DNA of 64,000 nt from Prevotella sp. 10(H) (GCF_000711235.1 NZ_JOMI01000003.1:62001-126000), one strand, 5' to 3'; shown: positions 1 through 8,632, counted from the first letter of the stretch. Notes: generated by a model from the sequence alone, not told the origin. Numbers and translations are program-made.

Positions 1-158
1 TTACAATTCCTAAGCAGCAATTAAGGAAGAAAATAAACGATCTTGTTTATAATCAGAAATATAAAGATAATGCTGCAACTCTAGCCAAAAAAGTAAACGG
101 GGAAAACGGTATCAACAATTTGTGCAATTATATCGAATCGTTTAGCAACGCTATATAG
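1..158 (+). CDS. 3' end of a gene, possibly a glycosyltransferase (partial)
   Basis: The first 158 bases hold an open frame (codons in phase with position 3) that enters from outside the window and ends at a TAG at 156-158. About 51 residues are visible, rich in Lys and Asn, beginning TIPKQQLRKKIN and ending YIESFSNAI. The pattern of a helix with alternating Lys/Leu, then an N-G-x-x-N-L-x-x-Y-I segment, resembles the C-terminal helix of UGT/MGT-type glycosyltransferases. That is only a resemblance, since the catalytic part is not in the window. The gene runs tail to tail into rsmD and the two overlap by 8 bases. Confidence 0.5.
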   Translation, partial: TIPKQQLRKKINDLVYNQKYKDNAATLAKKVNGENGINNLCNYIESFSNAI

Positions 159-696
159 AAGCTTTCTCAAACATGCTGAAATTGACGCTGCCATACACAC
201 GTTTAGTTGTAAATAGCGGCAAGTCTGAGAAATCATAGTCTTTAGAATGTTCCAGAATGAGCATGCCTTCTGGTTTTATCAAATCTCGTTCAAATACCAA
301 GCGGGGCACTTCTGTAAAATTTTTCAGATCGTAAGGCGGGTCGGCAAAAATCAGGTCGAATTGTTCTTTTGCACGTTCTAGATAGCAGAAAACATCCATT
401 TTTAATAGCGATAATTCGGATTGTATCTTCAACTCGCTTTTTGTCTTTTCGATAAAAGATGCATGATTGAAATCCTTTTCGATACATACTACCTTTGGGC
501 ATCCTCTTGATACCAGTTCGAAACTTATGCCTCCTGTACCTCCGAAAAGATCGAGTGCGGTAGTTTCCTCCCAGTCGATCATGTTATTCAGTACATTGAA
601 CAGATTTTCTTTGGCAAAATCCGTAGTTGGTCTTGCTCTGAAGTTTTTAGGCGGGTTGAATCTACGTCCTTTATATTTTCCGCTGATAATTCTCAT
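151..696 (-). CDS. rsmD: 16S rRNA (guanine966-N2)-methyltransferase RsmD
   Basis: Methylates N2 of G966 in 16S rRNA of the 30S subunit, using SAM. The 181 residues match the usual family length. The SAM-binding motif I is DLFGGTG at residues 49-55, and the catalytic (N/D)PPY motif is DPPY at 119-122. The N-terminus MRIISGKYKGRRF is typical of the family. Its ATG overlaps the TGA of the DUF3822 gene upstream (ATGA, 4-base overlap), so the two are very likely translated together from one mRNA. Confidence 0.95.
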   Translation of the reverse strand: MRIISGKYKGRRFNPPKNFRARPTTDFAKENLFNVLNNMIDWEETTALDLFGGTGGISFELVSRGCPKVVCIEKDFNHASFIEKTKSELKIQSELSLLKMDVFCYLERAKEQFDLIFADPPYDLKNFTEVPRLVFERDLIKPEGMLILEHSKDYDFSDLPLFTTKRVYGSVNFSMFEKASI

Positions 697-1502
697 AATG
701 ACAATGCTAACAAGTCGAGAGGAGCATTTTGCGCATCTTCACTCCATAGATATATTTCACTCGGAGAGCTGACTTGTTCTATATTTTTAATATACTCCTG
801 TAATCTGATGATAAGTAAATCATCGGCTTTTCCTGTAATGTATACAATGTCTTCCAATTGGTCGAATCCACAGATTTCCCACAATTTTAATATAAAATAT
901 GCCTGATTGGCTGCCGGTTCGTTTTCATAAGTCAGGCTATGTACAAGCTTGTTCCCTGCAAAGCAAATAACATCCATGCTATTCTCATGGAAGTTAAGGT
1001 GCATTTTGGATTTGTTTGGATTTGCAGCACCCCTGTTTTCGAATAAATTTATAAGCAAGGTGGAATGATGAAAAAAATGAGGATCCCACAAATTACGGGA
1101 AAGGAATCCGAATATTTCATCATTTATGCTATATAAAGTAACTATATCCTGTTTTTCGATAAGGTCAGACAGAATATGGCCTTCTTGCTGTGTATGCGTC
1201 AGATTATATAATTGATCTTTTTCTTTCACCATGAAATATGGAGCGGGAACCAGGTCGTAATCGGACGAAACAATAATTACATTGGTTTGTTTAAATTCCT
1301 GAGTAAGGAAACTCAACTCGAAAATAATCCGCTGGATATTGACAGCCAGATTGTCTTTTTCAGAGAAAGACGTTTCGCGCAGACAATAGTTTCTTCCGTC
1401 TTCCGGATCGGATATGGAGAATGTAAAACCATGCGGCCTTATACGGATTGAAAGGACATATTTTTCCGAGTGTCCTAAGTCTATACTTTCTGGTAAGAAC
1501 AT
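693..1502 (-). CDS. DUF3822 family protein
   Basis: A 269-residue protein of the Bacteroidetes DUF3822 family, whose function is unknown. It has no signal peptide or membrane segment, so it is probably cytoplasmic. The visible sequence alternates short beta-strand-like stretches (for example KYVLSIRIRPHGFTFSISD near the start) in the way of an actin/RNase H-like fold, but I see no catalytic motif. It is the first gene of a two-gene unit with rsmD, a pairing that is common in this phylum. A -7 promoter element lies about 20 bases upstream of its start. Confidence 0.75.
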   Translation of the reverse strand: MFLPESIDLGHSEKYVLSIRIRPHGFTFSISDPEDGRNYCLRETSFSEKDNLAVNIQRIIFELSFLTQEFKQTNVIIVSSDYDLVPAPYFMVKEKDQLYNLTHTQQEGHILSDLIEKQDIVTLYSINDEIFGFLSRNLWDPHFFHHSTLLINLFENRGAANPNKSKMHLNFHENSMDVICFAGNKLVHSLTYENEPAANQAYFILKLWEICGFDQLEDIVYITGKADDLLIIRLQEYIKNIEQVSSPSEIYLWSEDAQNAPLDLLALSL

Positions 1503-1522
1503 ATTTTCGATTTTAATAATAG

Positions 1523-1559
1523 CAAAGTTAGAAAAAGATATTTTTATCTGCTATTTTTG
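1523..1559. promoter_or_regulatory. Divergent Bacteroidetes promoters for DUF3822-rsmD and the RecD-like helicase
   Basis: Two matches to the -7 consensus TAnnTTTG face outwards: TAACTTTG on the minus strand (1530 to 1523), and TATTTTTG on the plus strand (1552-1559). Each lies 20-30 bases before a start codon, which is the expected placing. I do not see clear TTTG -33 elements. Confidence 0.5.
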
Positions 1560-1584
1560 ACCTTCAATTCGTTTAAAGCTCATT

Positions 1585-2997
1585 ATGATACAAAATTTCT
1601 TCCTCGATAAAATTAAACAGAACTTCCCTTTCGAACCTACTTCTGAGCAGGCTGCCGCATTGGAAAAGATTGTCGGTTTTTTATTTTTGCAGAAAGAAGA
1701 ATCTTTGTTTTTATTAAGGGGCTATGCAGGAACAGGAAAGTCGTCTCTTTTGGGAGCTTTGGTCAAAACCATGACGGAGTTTAAGCAAAAGACCATGCTG
1801 CTGGCACCTACAGGCCGTGCTGCGAAAGTATTTTCATCCTATGCCAATCATTCTGCGTTTACAATTCATAAAAAGATATACCGTCAGCAGAAGTATAGTG
1901 GCGAATTTGGCAGCTTCGGGCTGATGGATAATTTATATAAGGATACATTGTTTATTGTCGATGAAGCCTCGATGATAAGCAATAACGGCCTCGATTCCTC
2001 TTTCTTTGGTACGGGGCGGTTACTCGATGACCTGATTCATTACGTATATTCCGGAGAAAATTGCCGTTTGTTACTTATCGGTGATTCGGCACAATTGCCT
2101 CCCGTAGGAGAAGAAGACAGTCCGGCATTGCAGTCAGAAGTGCTGCAAGGTTATGGGTTGGAAGTATACGAAGCGATGTTATCACAGATAGTACGGCAGG
2201 CCGAAAGTTCGGGGATATTATATAATGCTACTAATATTCGCAATGCATTGAGTAAAGGAAAAACAGACGCTTATCCCAAATTGAAGCTGAATAAGTTCAC
2301 AGATATCGTCCGCATATCGGGAGAGGACTTGATAGATGAAATATCTTCAGCCTACAACCGTGACGGTTTGGAAAATACAATGATTATTTCCCGTTCCAAC
2401 AAGCGCTCCAATATATACAATCAGGGCGTAAGAAACCGTATACTTTACCGTGAAGAAGAACTATCGGCCGGGGATATGTTGATGATTACTAAAAATAACT
2501 ATCATTGGACGGAGAATATCGAAGGTATTGATTTCCTGGCTAACGGTGAAATTGTAGAAGTCATGCGCGTTCGAGGAGAGCAGGAGTTATATGGATTTCG
2601 CTTTCGCGATGTTTTGGTAAAAAGTATAGATTACGATATAGAGCTGGAGATAAAAATATTGATGGATACACTCTATTCTGATGCTGCCAGCCTGATACGG
2701 GAACGTTCGGAAGAATTATTTCTCAACGTTTTGGAAGATTATTCCGACATTTCCACAAAAGCAGGTAAGATGAAGAAAATGAAAGTTGATCCGTTCTACA
2801 ATGCCGTGCAGGTAAAGTTTGCCTATGCTGTAACATGCCATAAAGCACAGGGCGGGGAATGGGATAATGTCTTTTTAGATTTAGGCTATATTTCGGAAGA
2901 ACATCTCGGAGTAAATTTTTACCGTTGGCTTTATACGGCAATTACGCGTGCCAGCAATAAATTGTTTTTGGTGAATCTTCCCGATGAATTTATATAA
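1585..2997 (+). CDS. RecD-like ATP-dependent DNA helicase (superfamily 1)
   Basis: A 470-residue SF1 helicase of the RecD/Pif1-like type. Walker A is GYAGTGKS at residues 46-53, and Walker B is VDEAS at 125-129. Near the C-terminus are the UvrD_C_2-type motif VTCHKAQGGEWDNVFLD and the final motif YTAITRA. It likely unwinds DNA in replication or repair. It is shorter than E. coli RecD (about 600 residues), and no recB or recC lies nearby, so it should not be called a RecBCD subunit. This stand-alone form is common in Bacteroidetes. It has its own promoter and is divergent from the rsmD unit. Confidence 0.85.
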   Translation: MIQNFFLDKIKQNFPFEPTSEQAAALEKIVGFLFLQKEESLFLLRGYAGTGKSSLLGALVKTMTEFKQKTMLLAPTGRAAKVFSSYANHSAFTIHKKIYRQQKYSGEFGSFGLMDNLYKDTLFIVDEASMISNNGLDSSFFGTGRLLDDLIHYVYSGENCRLLLIGDSAQLPPVGEEDSPALQSEVLQGYGLEVYEAMLSQIVRQAESSGILYNATNIRNALSKGKTDAYPKLKLNKFTDIVRISGEDLIDEISSAYNRDGLENTMIISRSNKRSNIYNQGVRNRILYREEELSAGDMLMITKNNYHWTENIEGIDFLANGEIVEVMRVRGEQELYGFRFRDVLVKSIDYDIELEIKILMDTLYSDAASLIRERSEELFLNVLEDYSDISTKAGKMKKMKVDPFYNAVQVKFAYAVTCHKAQGGEWDNVFLDLGYISEEHLGVNFYRWLYTAITRASNKLFLVNLPDEFI

Positions 2998-3036
2998 TAA
3001 CCGGCCTTAAATTTTTCTTATTCGCTTTTTCTGTAT

Positions 3037-3044
3037 TAATTTTG
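3037..3044 (+). promoter_or_regulatory. Candidate -7 promoter element for the GH43 gene
   Basis: TAATTTTG fits TAnnTTTG and lies 35 bases before the ATG at 3080. A clear -33 TTTG is missing; there is only a T-rich run near 3012-3017. Confidence 0.4.
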
Positions 3045-3079
3045 GCGTGCCCAGGTATTTTTAACTCAATTCGTTTATT

Positions 3080-4078
3080 ATGAAAAGAACCAGACTTATT
3101 TTACTTATCATTTCATTTCTTACACTCCAATTTATTAATGTAAGTATTTTATTTTCACAAAATTCTAATATTTATCAGAATCCTGTTGTTGCTGAAAGTT
3201 TGCCTGATCCGACAATAATCAAGGCCAAAGATGGATATTTTTATCTCTACGCAACCGAAAATATACGTAATTTGCCTATTTACAAGTCGGCTAATCTGGT
3301 CGATTGGACTTTTCTAGGTACAGCTTTCACAAAAGATACGCGCCCCGATTTCGAGCCGAAAGGCAGCTTATGGGCACCCGATATTAATTATATCGATGGT
3401 AAATATGTTCTTTATTACTCAATGTCGGTATGGGGCGGTGAATGGACATGCGGTATCGGTGTTGCGGTATCGGATAAACCGGAAGGACCTTTTACCGATA
3501 AGGGAAAACTTTTCAGGAGTAATGAAATAGATGTCCAGAATTCTATCGACCAGTTTTATATTGAAGAGAAGGGTAAGAAATATCTTTTCTGGGGAAGTTT
3601 CAGAGGTATATATGCTATCGAGTTAAGTAAGGATGGGCTAAGCATTAAGCCGGGAGCGGAGAAAAAGCGCATTGCAGGTACAGCCTTTGAAGGAACATAC
3701 ATTTATAAGAAAGGTAAATATTACTATTTGTTTGCTTCTATCGGCAGTTGCTGTGAAGGAGCGAAAAGTACATATAAGCTCGTAGTCGGCCGTTCCAAAT
3801 CTTTATTCGGTCCGTATCTGGATAAAACAGGAAAAGATATGATAGATAACGGGTATTCTATAGTAATTGGTCCTAATTCCCGGTTTGTTGGTAATGGTCA
3901 CTGTTCGGAGATAGTACAGGATAAAAAAGGGAACGACTGGATATTCTATCACGGTGTAGATCTAACTAACCCGAAAGGACGCATCTTGTTGCTCGATCAG
4001 GTAAGATGGGATAAGGAAGGATGGCCCTATATAGAGGGCGGAAGTCCGTCATTATCGGCCGATAAACCTGTGTTTTAG
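3080..4078 (+). CDS. Secreted glycoside hydrolase family 43-type enzyme
   Basis: A 332-residue five-bladed beta-propeller hydrolase that probably cleaves arabinose- or xylose-containing side chains of plant polysaccharide. Residues 1-26 form a signal peptide ending at LFSQ, so it acts in the periplasm or outside the cell. The three GH43 acids can be placed: base Asp43 in LPDPTI, pKa-modulating Asp157 in IDQFY, and acid Glu204 in AFEGTYI. A conserved WAPD follows at 98-101, and a blade-5 His lies in GHCSEI near 274. No SusC/SusD pair or other glycosidase is nearby, so it is not part of a visible polysaccharide-utilisation locus. The exact substrate cannot be told from sequence. Confidence 0.85.
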   Translation: MKRTRLILLIISFLTLQFINVSILFSQNSNIYQNPVVAESLPDPTIIKAKDGYFYLYATENIRNLPIYKSANLVDWTFLGTAFTKDTRPDFEPKGSLWAPDINYIDGKYVLYYSMSVWGGEWTCGIGVAVSDKPEGPFTDKGKLFRSNEIDVQNSIDQFYIEEKGKKYLFWGSFRGIYAIELSKDGLSIKPGAEKKRIAGTAFEGTYIYKKGKYYYLFASIGSCCEGAKSTYKLVVGRSKSLFGPYLDKTGKDMIDNGYSIVIGPNSRFVGNGHCSEIVQDKKGNDWIFYHGVDLTNPKGRILLLDQVRWDKEGWPYIEGGSPSLSADKPVF

Positions 4079-4105
4079 AAGAAAAAATAATTATAGTATA
4101 AGTAA

Positions 4106-4129
4106 AAAGCACGGTATGTACCGTGCTTT
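4106..4129. terminator. Bidirectional intrinsic terminator between GH43 and esterase genes
   Basis: A perfect 11-bp inverted repeat (AAAGCACGGTA / TACCGTGCTTT) with a 2-base centre lies between two convergent genes, with A-rich sequence before it and T-rich sequence after it, so it can stop transcription from either side. Confidence 0.8.
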
Positions 4130-4131
4130 CT

Positions 4132-5076
4132 TTATTTGAAGTTGGTCTTTATATAGTCCGTAATATTGAAATCTTTCTTTAATTCAGGCTTTCCGATCTG
4201 TTCTATCTCGGAGTGAATCATCAAAGGCAGCTTTTGTTTCACAAATTTATCGAGCAGAATGTTTATTTCGTCTCTACAATTTCTCATCGGGTTATCGGCT
4301 ATTTCATGTGCAGCATTTTTCATATCAAAGAAGAAATATGGGCTTTTCATTTCTTCTAATTGCGCTGCAATGTGCTTCGATCCGTAAAAACCATAGTTGG
4401 CAAGTTCAACTTTATCATATGGTACATTGCTATCGGCATCTCCGTGGAACAGTAACAATGGGGCAGGAGAGGACGGCCATTTGAGATCTCCCTCTGTACT
4501 GAATATAGCACCTGCAAAGGAGATTATAGCTGCATATTTAAAATCGTTCGGAAGCTTCTCCGTTACTTTAGCTTTATTGCATATTGCGTATTCGCCATGC
4601 AGAACGGAGACTGCTCCGGCACTCGATCCGTTTGCTATTATCATATCTTTATCGATATTCCATTTCGATGCATTCTGTACAACAAATGCTGTACCATCGA
4701 AAAGGTCTTCGACAGCAATAGCAATACTATTATTTAGTTTGGCTATGATACGCATCGGGTCAGATGAATTCAGATTTTTCATACCCAGCCTGTAATCTAT
4801 AGATACAACAGTAAAGCCTTTACTGACAAGGTAATTGAAATAGTCAATATATCCTGCTCTGTCGCGCGTACCGGATACAAAGCCACCGCCGAACATAAAA
4901 ATAATACAAGGCTTTGCTTCTGCCCCAGATGACAGATCATATTTATCCAGACGTAAGGAATCCGTCTCTTTTACAGCATATACATATGTTTCCTTTCTTA
5001 CAGGATTATCATTTGCATGGATAACCATACAAATAAACAATGCTATAACTAAAGTAATAACACATTCCTTTTTCAT
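4132..5076 (-). CDS. Secreted alpha/beta-hydrolase (esterase/lipase-like)
   Basis: A 314-residue alpha/beta-hydrolase with a signal peptide (residues 1-21, hydrophobic core ITLVIALFICMVI). The oxyanion-hole region is FGGGF at 62-66, a variant of the HGGG of hormone-sensitive-lipase-type esterases. The nucleophile elbow is GSSAG at 150-154 (Ser152). The acid is Asp213 or Asp215 in HGDADSNVP, and the base is His257 in AAHE. It is likely an acyl- or acetyl-ester hydrolase in the periplasm; the neighbouring GH43 suggests carbohydrate esters, but that is inference. It follows holA by 11 bases and may be read through from amn-holA. Confidence 0.75.
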   Translation of the reverse strand: MKKECVITLVIALFICMVIHANDNPVRKETYVYAVKETDSLRLDKYDLSSGAEAKPCIIFMFGGGFVSGTRDRAGYIDYFNYLVSKGFTVVSIDYRLGMKNLNSSDPMRIIAKLNNSIAIAVEDLFDGTAFVVQNASKWNIDKDMIIANGSSAGAVSVLHGEYAICNKAKVTEKLPNDFKYAAIISFAGAIFSTEGDLKWPSSPAPLLLFHGDADSNVPYDKVELANYGFYGSKHIAAQLEEMKSPYFFFDMKNAAHEIADNPMRNCRDEINILLDKFVKQKLPLMIHSEIEQIGKPELKKDFNITDYIKTNFK

Positions 5077-5087
5077 ACGATGTATTA

Positions 5088-6092
5088 TTAATGGGTTATT
5101 TTGTATAGTAATTCTTTCAATAGTTCACCGTCCGGTACGGAATTATTATCCACTCCTTTGCCTTTGGCATCGTATGTACGCAACAGGTTGATAATCTCCA
5201 TACATTTAAAAGCATTATAGTTGCGGATAGCCGTCACGTAATCCCTTGCCTGATATGGATTCCTGAAACCGAGCTCGGCAGCAATGCCTTGTTCTGTTTT
5301 ATTTTTTGCCCAGTAGCATATCATCAGATTGCTGAAAAAATTGAACAAGACAACAAGTGTAACAATCAGCGGATTATTTTTCGGATTCTTTTCGAAGTAG
5401 TCGGCTATCTGATTTACTTTGAAGACATTCTTTTCAATAACAGCTTTCAATAATTCATAATTATTAAAGTCCTTACTGATACCAATATTTTCTTCTATCA
5501 GGTTGGGGGTTATCTGCTTTTGTCCTTGCGGTATGGCAATAAGCAGTTTGGCTATTTCATTCGTCAGCTTACTTAAATCGTTGCCCAGATAATCGGCAAG
5601 CATCTGGGAAGATTTTGCATCTATCGCCAAACCTTTTTGCTGAATATAAGAGGAGATGAAAGCCGGCATCTTATATTCAGGTATTTTTTTCGATTCGAAT
5701 ACAACACCGTTTTTATCTATTTCGGCATATAGCTTTTTACGCTTATCAAGTGTGCCGTTTTTGTAGTTAATAACCAGTATTGTAGTATGAAGAGGATTTT
5801 TTGCATATACTTCCAACTCTTCTATTTTACTCAATGCCTGCGCCTCTTTAATCACAATCAACTGATATTCGGACATCATCGGGAAACTGCGTGCCAGCGT
5901 AATTACCGATGCTACATCGGTTTCCATACCATAACGTATAGTCTGGTTGAAATCCCGTTCCTCTTCCGGCAATACGGTATTAGCTAAAAGAGTTGTGATT
6001 TCGTCAATATAATACGGCTCGTCGCCCATTAGCAAATAAATGGGTTTGAGTTTCCGTGCTTTAATATCAGTTATGATTTGTTCAAAGGTCAT
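5088..6092 (-). CDS. holA: DNA polymerase III subunit delta (HolA)
   Basis: The clamp-loader delta subunit, which opens the sliding clamp so that it can be placed on primed DNA. The 334 residues match the usual length. The N-terminus has the family pattern YLLMGDEPYYIDEI (residues about 19-32), a degenerate P-loop that does not hydrolyse ATP. The C-terminal helical collar domain starts near residue 210. The gene starts 2 bases after the stop of amn, so the two are probably co-transcribed. Confidence 0.92.
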   Translation of the reverse strand: MTFEQIITDIKARKLKPIYLLMGDEPYYIDEITTLLANTVLPEEERDFNQTIRYGMETDVASVITLARSFPMMSEYQLIVIKEAQALSKIEELEVYAKNPLHTTILVINYKNGTLDKRKKLYAEIDKNGVVFESKKIPEYKMPAFISSYIQQKGLAIDAKSSQMLADYLGNDLSKLTNEIAKLLIAIPQGQKQITPNLIEENIGISKDFNNYELLKAVIEKNVFKVNQIADYFEKNPKNNPLIVTLVVLFNFFSNLMICYWAKNKTEQGIAAELGFRNPYQARDYVTAIRNYNAFKCMEIINLLRTYDAKGKGVDNNSVPDGELLKELLYKITH

Positions 6093-6094
6093 AT

Positions 6095-6868
6095 TTATTC
6101 GAAGCGGAGATGTTTTACTGTTTGTCCGTTATTTATCAATGTGGTAAGAGATTCAATGCCTATCATGACATGTTCCTCTACAAAATTCTGGGTAACGAGA
6201 TTATCGCTCTTTTCCGTTTTCACACCTTCCGATATCATCGGCTGGTCAGATACCAGCAGAAGCGCACCTGTAGGAATCTTATTGGCAAAGCCGCATGTAA
6301 ACAACGTAGCGGTTTCCATATCCACAGCCATAGTTCGTATACGCCTCAGATAGTCTTTAAATACATCATCATATTCCCATACACGGCGATTTGTTGTATA
6401 TACTGTACCTGTCCAATAGTCGCGGTTGTGGTTTCTTATTGTCGACGATACCGAGCGCAGGAGACTGAAGGCCGGTAACGACGGCACTTCGGGTGGGAGA
6501 TAGTCGTTTGATGTACCTTCACCCCTTATGGCGGCAATAGGAAGTATATAGTCGCCGAGGTTGTTATGGTTTTTGATTCCTCCGCATTTGCCTAAGAATA
6601 ATACTGCTTCGGGTTCGATAGCGCTTAGTAAATCCATTATGGTAGCGGCATTGGCACTCCCCATACCGAAGTTGATAATGGTGATTCCGTTTGCGGAAGC
6701 ATTCGGCATATTACCGTCCATTCCTACAATCGGAACTTTGAAGTGATTGGCAAAAACTTCTACATATTTCGCAAAATTGGTGAGCAATATATATTTACTG
6801 AATTGGTCAAGTGGCCTTTTCGTGTAACGCGGAAGCCAATTGTTTACAATTTCTTGTTTTGTTTTCAT
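6095..6868 (-). CDS. amn: AMP nucleosidase (PNP/UDP phosphorylase family)
   Basis: Hydrolyses AMP to adenine and ribose 5-phosphate, or acts on a related nucleotide. The 257 residues carry the nucleoside phosphorylase fold: a glycine-rich FLGKCGG near residues 92-98, and the ribose/base-binding AVDMETATLF near 183-192. The protein matches the short Bacteroidetes AMP nucleosidase, which lacks the N-terminal regulatory domain of the E. coli enzyme (about 480 residues). It is first in a unit with holA and perhaps the esterase. It has a -7 promoter and a small leader hairpin. Confidence 0.88.
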   Translation of the reverse strand: MKTKQEIVNNWLPRYTKRPLDQFSKYILLTNFAKYVEVFANHFKVPIVGMDGNMPNASANGITIINFGMGSANAATIMDLLSAIEPEAVLFLGKCGGIKNHNNLGDYILPIAAIRGEGTSNDYLPPEVPSLPAFSLLRSVSSTIRNHNRDYWTGTVYTTNRRVWEYDDVFKDYLRRIRTMAVDMETATLFTCGFANKIPTGALLLVSDQPMISEGVKTEKSDNLVTQNFVEEHVMIGIESLTTLINNGQTVKHLRFE

Positions 6869-6888
6869 ATTAATTTTACATTTGTTTT

Positions 6889-6939
6889 AAGATACAACAA
6901 GTATCTTTTTCTTTTTGTTGTACAAGACTAGCAAAGGTA
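6889..6939 (-). promoter_or_regulatory. amn promoter and leader hairpin
   Basis: TACCTTTG on the minus strand (6939 to 6932) fits the -7 consensus. Between it and the amn start, 6889-6895 (AAGATAC) and 6901-6907 (GTATCTT) form a 7-bp perfect inverted repeat with a 5-base loop. This would be a 5' UTR hairpin or an operator just after the transcription start. Confidence 0.5.
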
Positions 6940-6943
6940 ACAA

Positions 6944-7393
6944 ATGTTGGATTTAAATCTGCCCCCTTTTGATATAAATGTAAAAAAAGTGAACGGTAAG
7001 CCGAGTGTTTTCGACAAGCTGCGACGCAAATATATTGCCCTCACTCCCGAAGAATGGGTGCGTCAGCATTTTGTAAATTACCTCATTACAGAAAAGGGAT
7101 ATCCGTCTTTATTAATAGCTAATGAGATCCAGATCAACCTAAATAATCTGAAAAGAAGATGTGATTCGGTCGTATATGACCGGGCTTTATCGCCTTTGGT
7201 GATTGTAGAATATAAATCCCCCGATGTAATGATTACACAGGCTGTTTTCGATCAGATAGTCAGGTATAATATTGTATTAAAGGTTAAATACCTGATTGTT
7301 TCCAACGGCCTTAAGCATTACTGTTGCCGGATGGATTATGATACACAGACATTCGAATACCTTCCCGAAATTCCTCTCTATACCGAACTGTAG
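6944..7393 (+). CDS. Solitary HsdR N-terminal (PD-(D/E)xK) nuclease-like protein
   Basis: A 149-residue protein matching only the N-terminal nuclease domain of type I restriction enzyme R subunits. The putative PD-(D/E)xK site is Asp74 (RRCDSVVYD) and Glu89-x-Lys91 (IVEYKSP), with Glu61 a likely helix acid. Full HsdR proteins run to about 1000 residues with a helicase motor; none is here, and no hsdM or hsdS is near. Database entries of this size are common in Bacteroidetes, so it is a real small family and not a broken HsdR. The DNA target and role are unknown. Confidence 0.75.
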   Translation: MLDLNLPPFDINVKKVNGKPSVFDKLRRKYIALTPEEWVRQHFVNYLITEKGYPSLLIANEIQINLNNLKRRCDSVVYDRALSPLVIVEYKSPDVMITQAVFDQIVRYNIVLKVKYLIVSNGLKHYCCRMDYDTQTFEYLPEIPLYTEL

Positions 7394-7404
7394 AAAAAGA
7401 AAAA

Positions 7405-7424
7405 GCTTCCCGTTTCCGAGAAGC
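7405..7424. terminator. Terminator between convergent HsdR-N and secG genes
   Basis: GCTTC at 7405-7409 pairs with GAAGC at 7420-7424, extended by two inner C-G pairs across one mismatch, with a TTTC loop. On the minus strand the stem is followed by a T-rich run, so it mainly ends the secG operon. Confidence 0.65.
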
Positions 7425-7450
7425 CATTTTCCTATATATTATTTAGTTGA

Positions 7451-7819
7451 TCATTCAGCCGGAGGAGTTACAGGCTGTTGAGCCGGTTGCTCGCCTGCAG
7501 GAGCCTGAGGTAAACCAGGCAATGTAGTCGACATATCAGGAGCACCAGTATTCACAGGTGCAGGAGCGCCAACTTCAGGTTGCAGCGTATATGTCGTTTT
7601 TGGCTTTATCATAACACAAACGATACTCATCACCATAACAAATCCGGCAAGACCCCAAGTTGCTTTTTCAAGGAAGTCTGTAGTTTTACGAACGCCCATA
7701 ATAGCATTCGAAGACGAGAATCCGGAAGAAAGGCCTCCACCTTTTGAGTTCTGAACAAGAACTATCAGTATCAAAGCAATAGATGCAATTACAATTAATA
7801 CAGTAATAAGTGTAATCAT
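7451..7819 (-). CDS. secG: Preprotein translocase subunit SecG
   Basis: The small SecG subunit of the SecYEG channel in the inner membrane. There are two membrane helices (about residues 3-23 and 53-71), with the conserved cytoplasmic loop VLVQNSKGGGLSSGFSS between them. After the second helix comes a Pro/Ala-rich tail of some 50 residues, typical of Bacteroidetes SecG and longer than the E. coli protein. Its start overlaps the stop of the upstream TPR-like gene by 4 bases, so it is the last gene of an operon headed by the sigma-54-type regulator. Confidence 0.93.
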   Translation of the reverse strand: MITLITVLIVIASIALILIVLVQNSKGGGLSSGFSSSNAIMGVRKTTDFLEKATWGLAGFVMVMSIVCVMIKPKTTYTLQPEVGAPAPVNTGAPDMSTTLPGLPQAPAGEQPAQQPVTPPAE

Positions 7820-8592
7820 TTTGTATTTTTATATTTCGAATTTATAATCAGTTTTTCCAAAAATTTCAATTGGTCTGCAAAGTAAATATTTTTTTTCGGA
7901 TAATTCAAACTTAAATGTTTAATAATTTTGTATGCTTTCTCATACTTCTTCTGTTTTATATATATTCCGGCAAGGGTTTCGGTAAAGAATACATCTTCGT
8001 TTAATTCGTCTTCGGCTTCTTCGGCTTTTTCTTCGTGCTGTTCCTTATCAGATTCTTCCGTATTGAGTTCGATGCGGATACCTCCGTCTGTTTCTGCTCG
8101 GGAGATAAATGTATCTATTATATCCTGATGTTTCAGTTCGGGAGCTTTTTCCTCTTTTTCTGTAAATGTTTCTTCATATGATGTTTCCTGCAGATAAGAA
8201 AGATAATCTATAGTAGCCAGTCCGGAGGACAGTGTTTCATATTCAAAATCTGTTTGCTGATCATCATTTCCCGTAGCCTCGAAGAATGCATTCAGCAACT
8301 GGCTTGTCTTATCTTCACTTACTTCTTTTTTACCTGTCTGCTCGAAGAACTTATCATATTCATCACTGAATATATAATAAAACAGGGCTTTACGGTCGTT
8401 TACGAAAATGCTAAGGCGTTTTAGTTCTTCATCAAACTGCTCGTTGTCGAACAGGTAAAGAGCCTTCAGGTAGGTGAAAATACCCGTTTGAAAATAAGGA
8501 TACTCTTCCACTAGGTCTTTTAACGGGTGTATATCTGCCATAGACGGATTTTCACCCTTTTCCGTTAATTTATATAACTGTTGAATATCCAT
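7816..8592 (-). CDS. TPR-like Bacteroidetes protein of unknown function
   Basis: A 258-residue acidic protein with no signal peptide. The N-terminal 75 residues are helical. The middle (about 140-195) is highly charged and Glu-rich, probably disordered. The C-terminal 55 residues (ETLAGIYIKQKKYEKAYKI and what follows) form one clear tetratricopeptide-like helix pair. This suggests a protein-protein adaptor, but no role is known. Its ATG-side neighbour is lptE and its stop overlaps the start of secG, so it sits in an envelope-biogenesis operon. Confidence 0.7.
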   Translation of the reverse strand: MDIQQLYKLTEKGENPSMADIHPLKDLVEEYPYFQTGIFTYLKALYLFDNEQFDEELKRLSIFVNDRKALFYYIFSDEYDKFFEQTGKKEVSEDKTSQLLNAFFEATGNDDQQTDFEYETLSSGLATIDYLSYLQETSYEETFTEKEEKAPELKHQDIIDTFISRAETDGGIRIELNTEESDKEQHEEKAEEAEDELNEDVFFTETLAGIYIKQKKYEKAYKIIKHLSLNYPKKNIYFADQLKFLEKLIINSKYKNTK

Positions 8593-8632
8593 TTTGCAAA
8601 ATATTAAATTAAGGTATAGCTAAAATTGTATA

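Noticed and set aside
4132-5076. GH43 gene and esterase as a polysaccharide-utilisation locus
   Set aside because: The two genes are convergent with a strong terminator between them, and no SusC/SusD genes or dedicated regulator are present.
7405-7424. Attenuator for the HsdR-N gene
   Set aside because: The stem lies after the stop codons of two convergent genes and its T-rich side suits the secG operon, so a plain terminator explains it.
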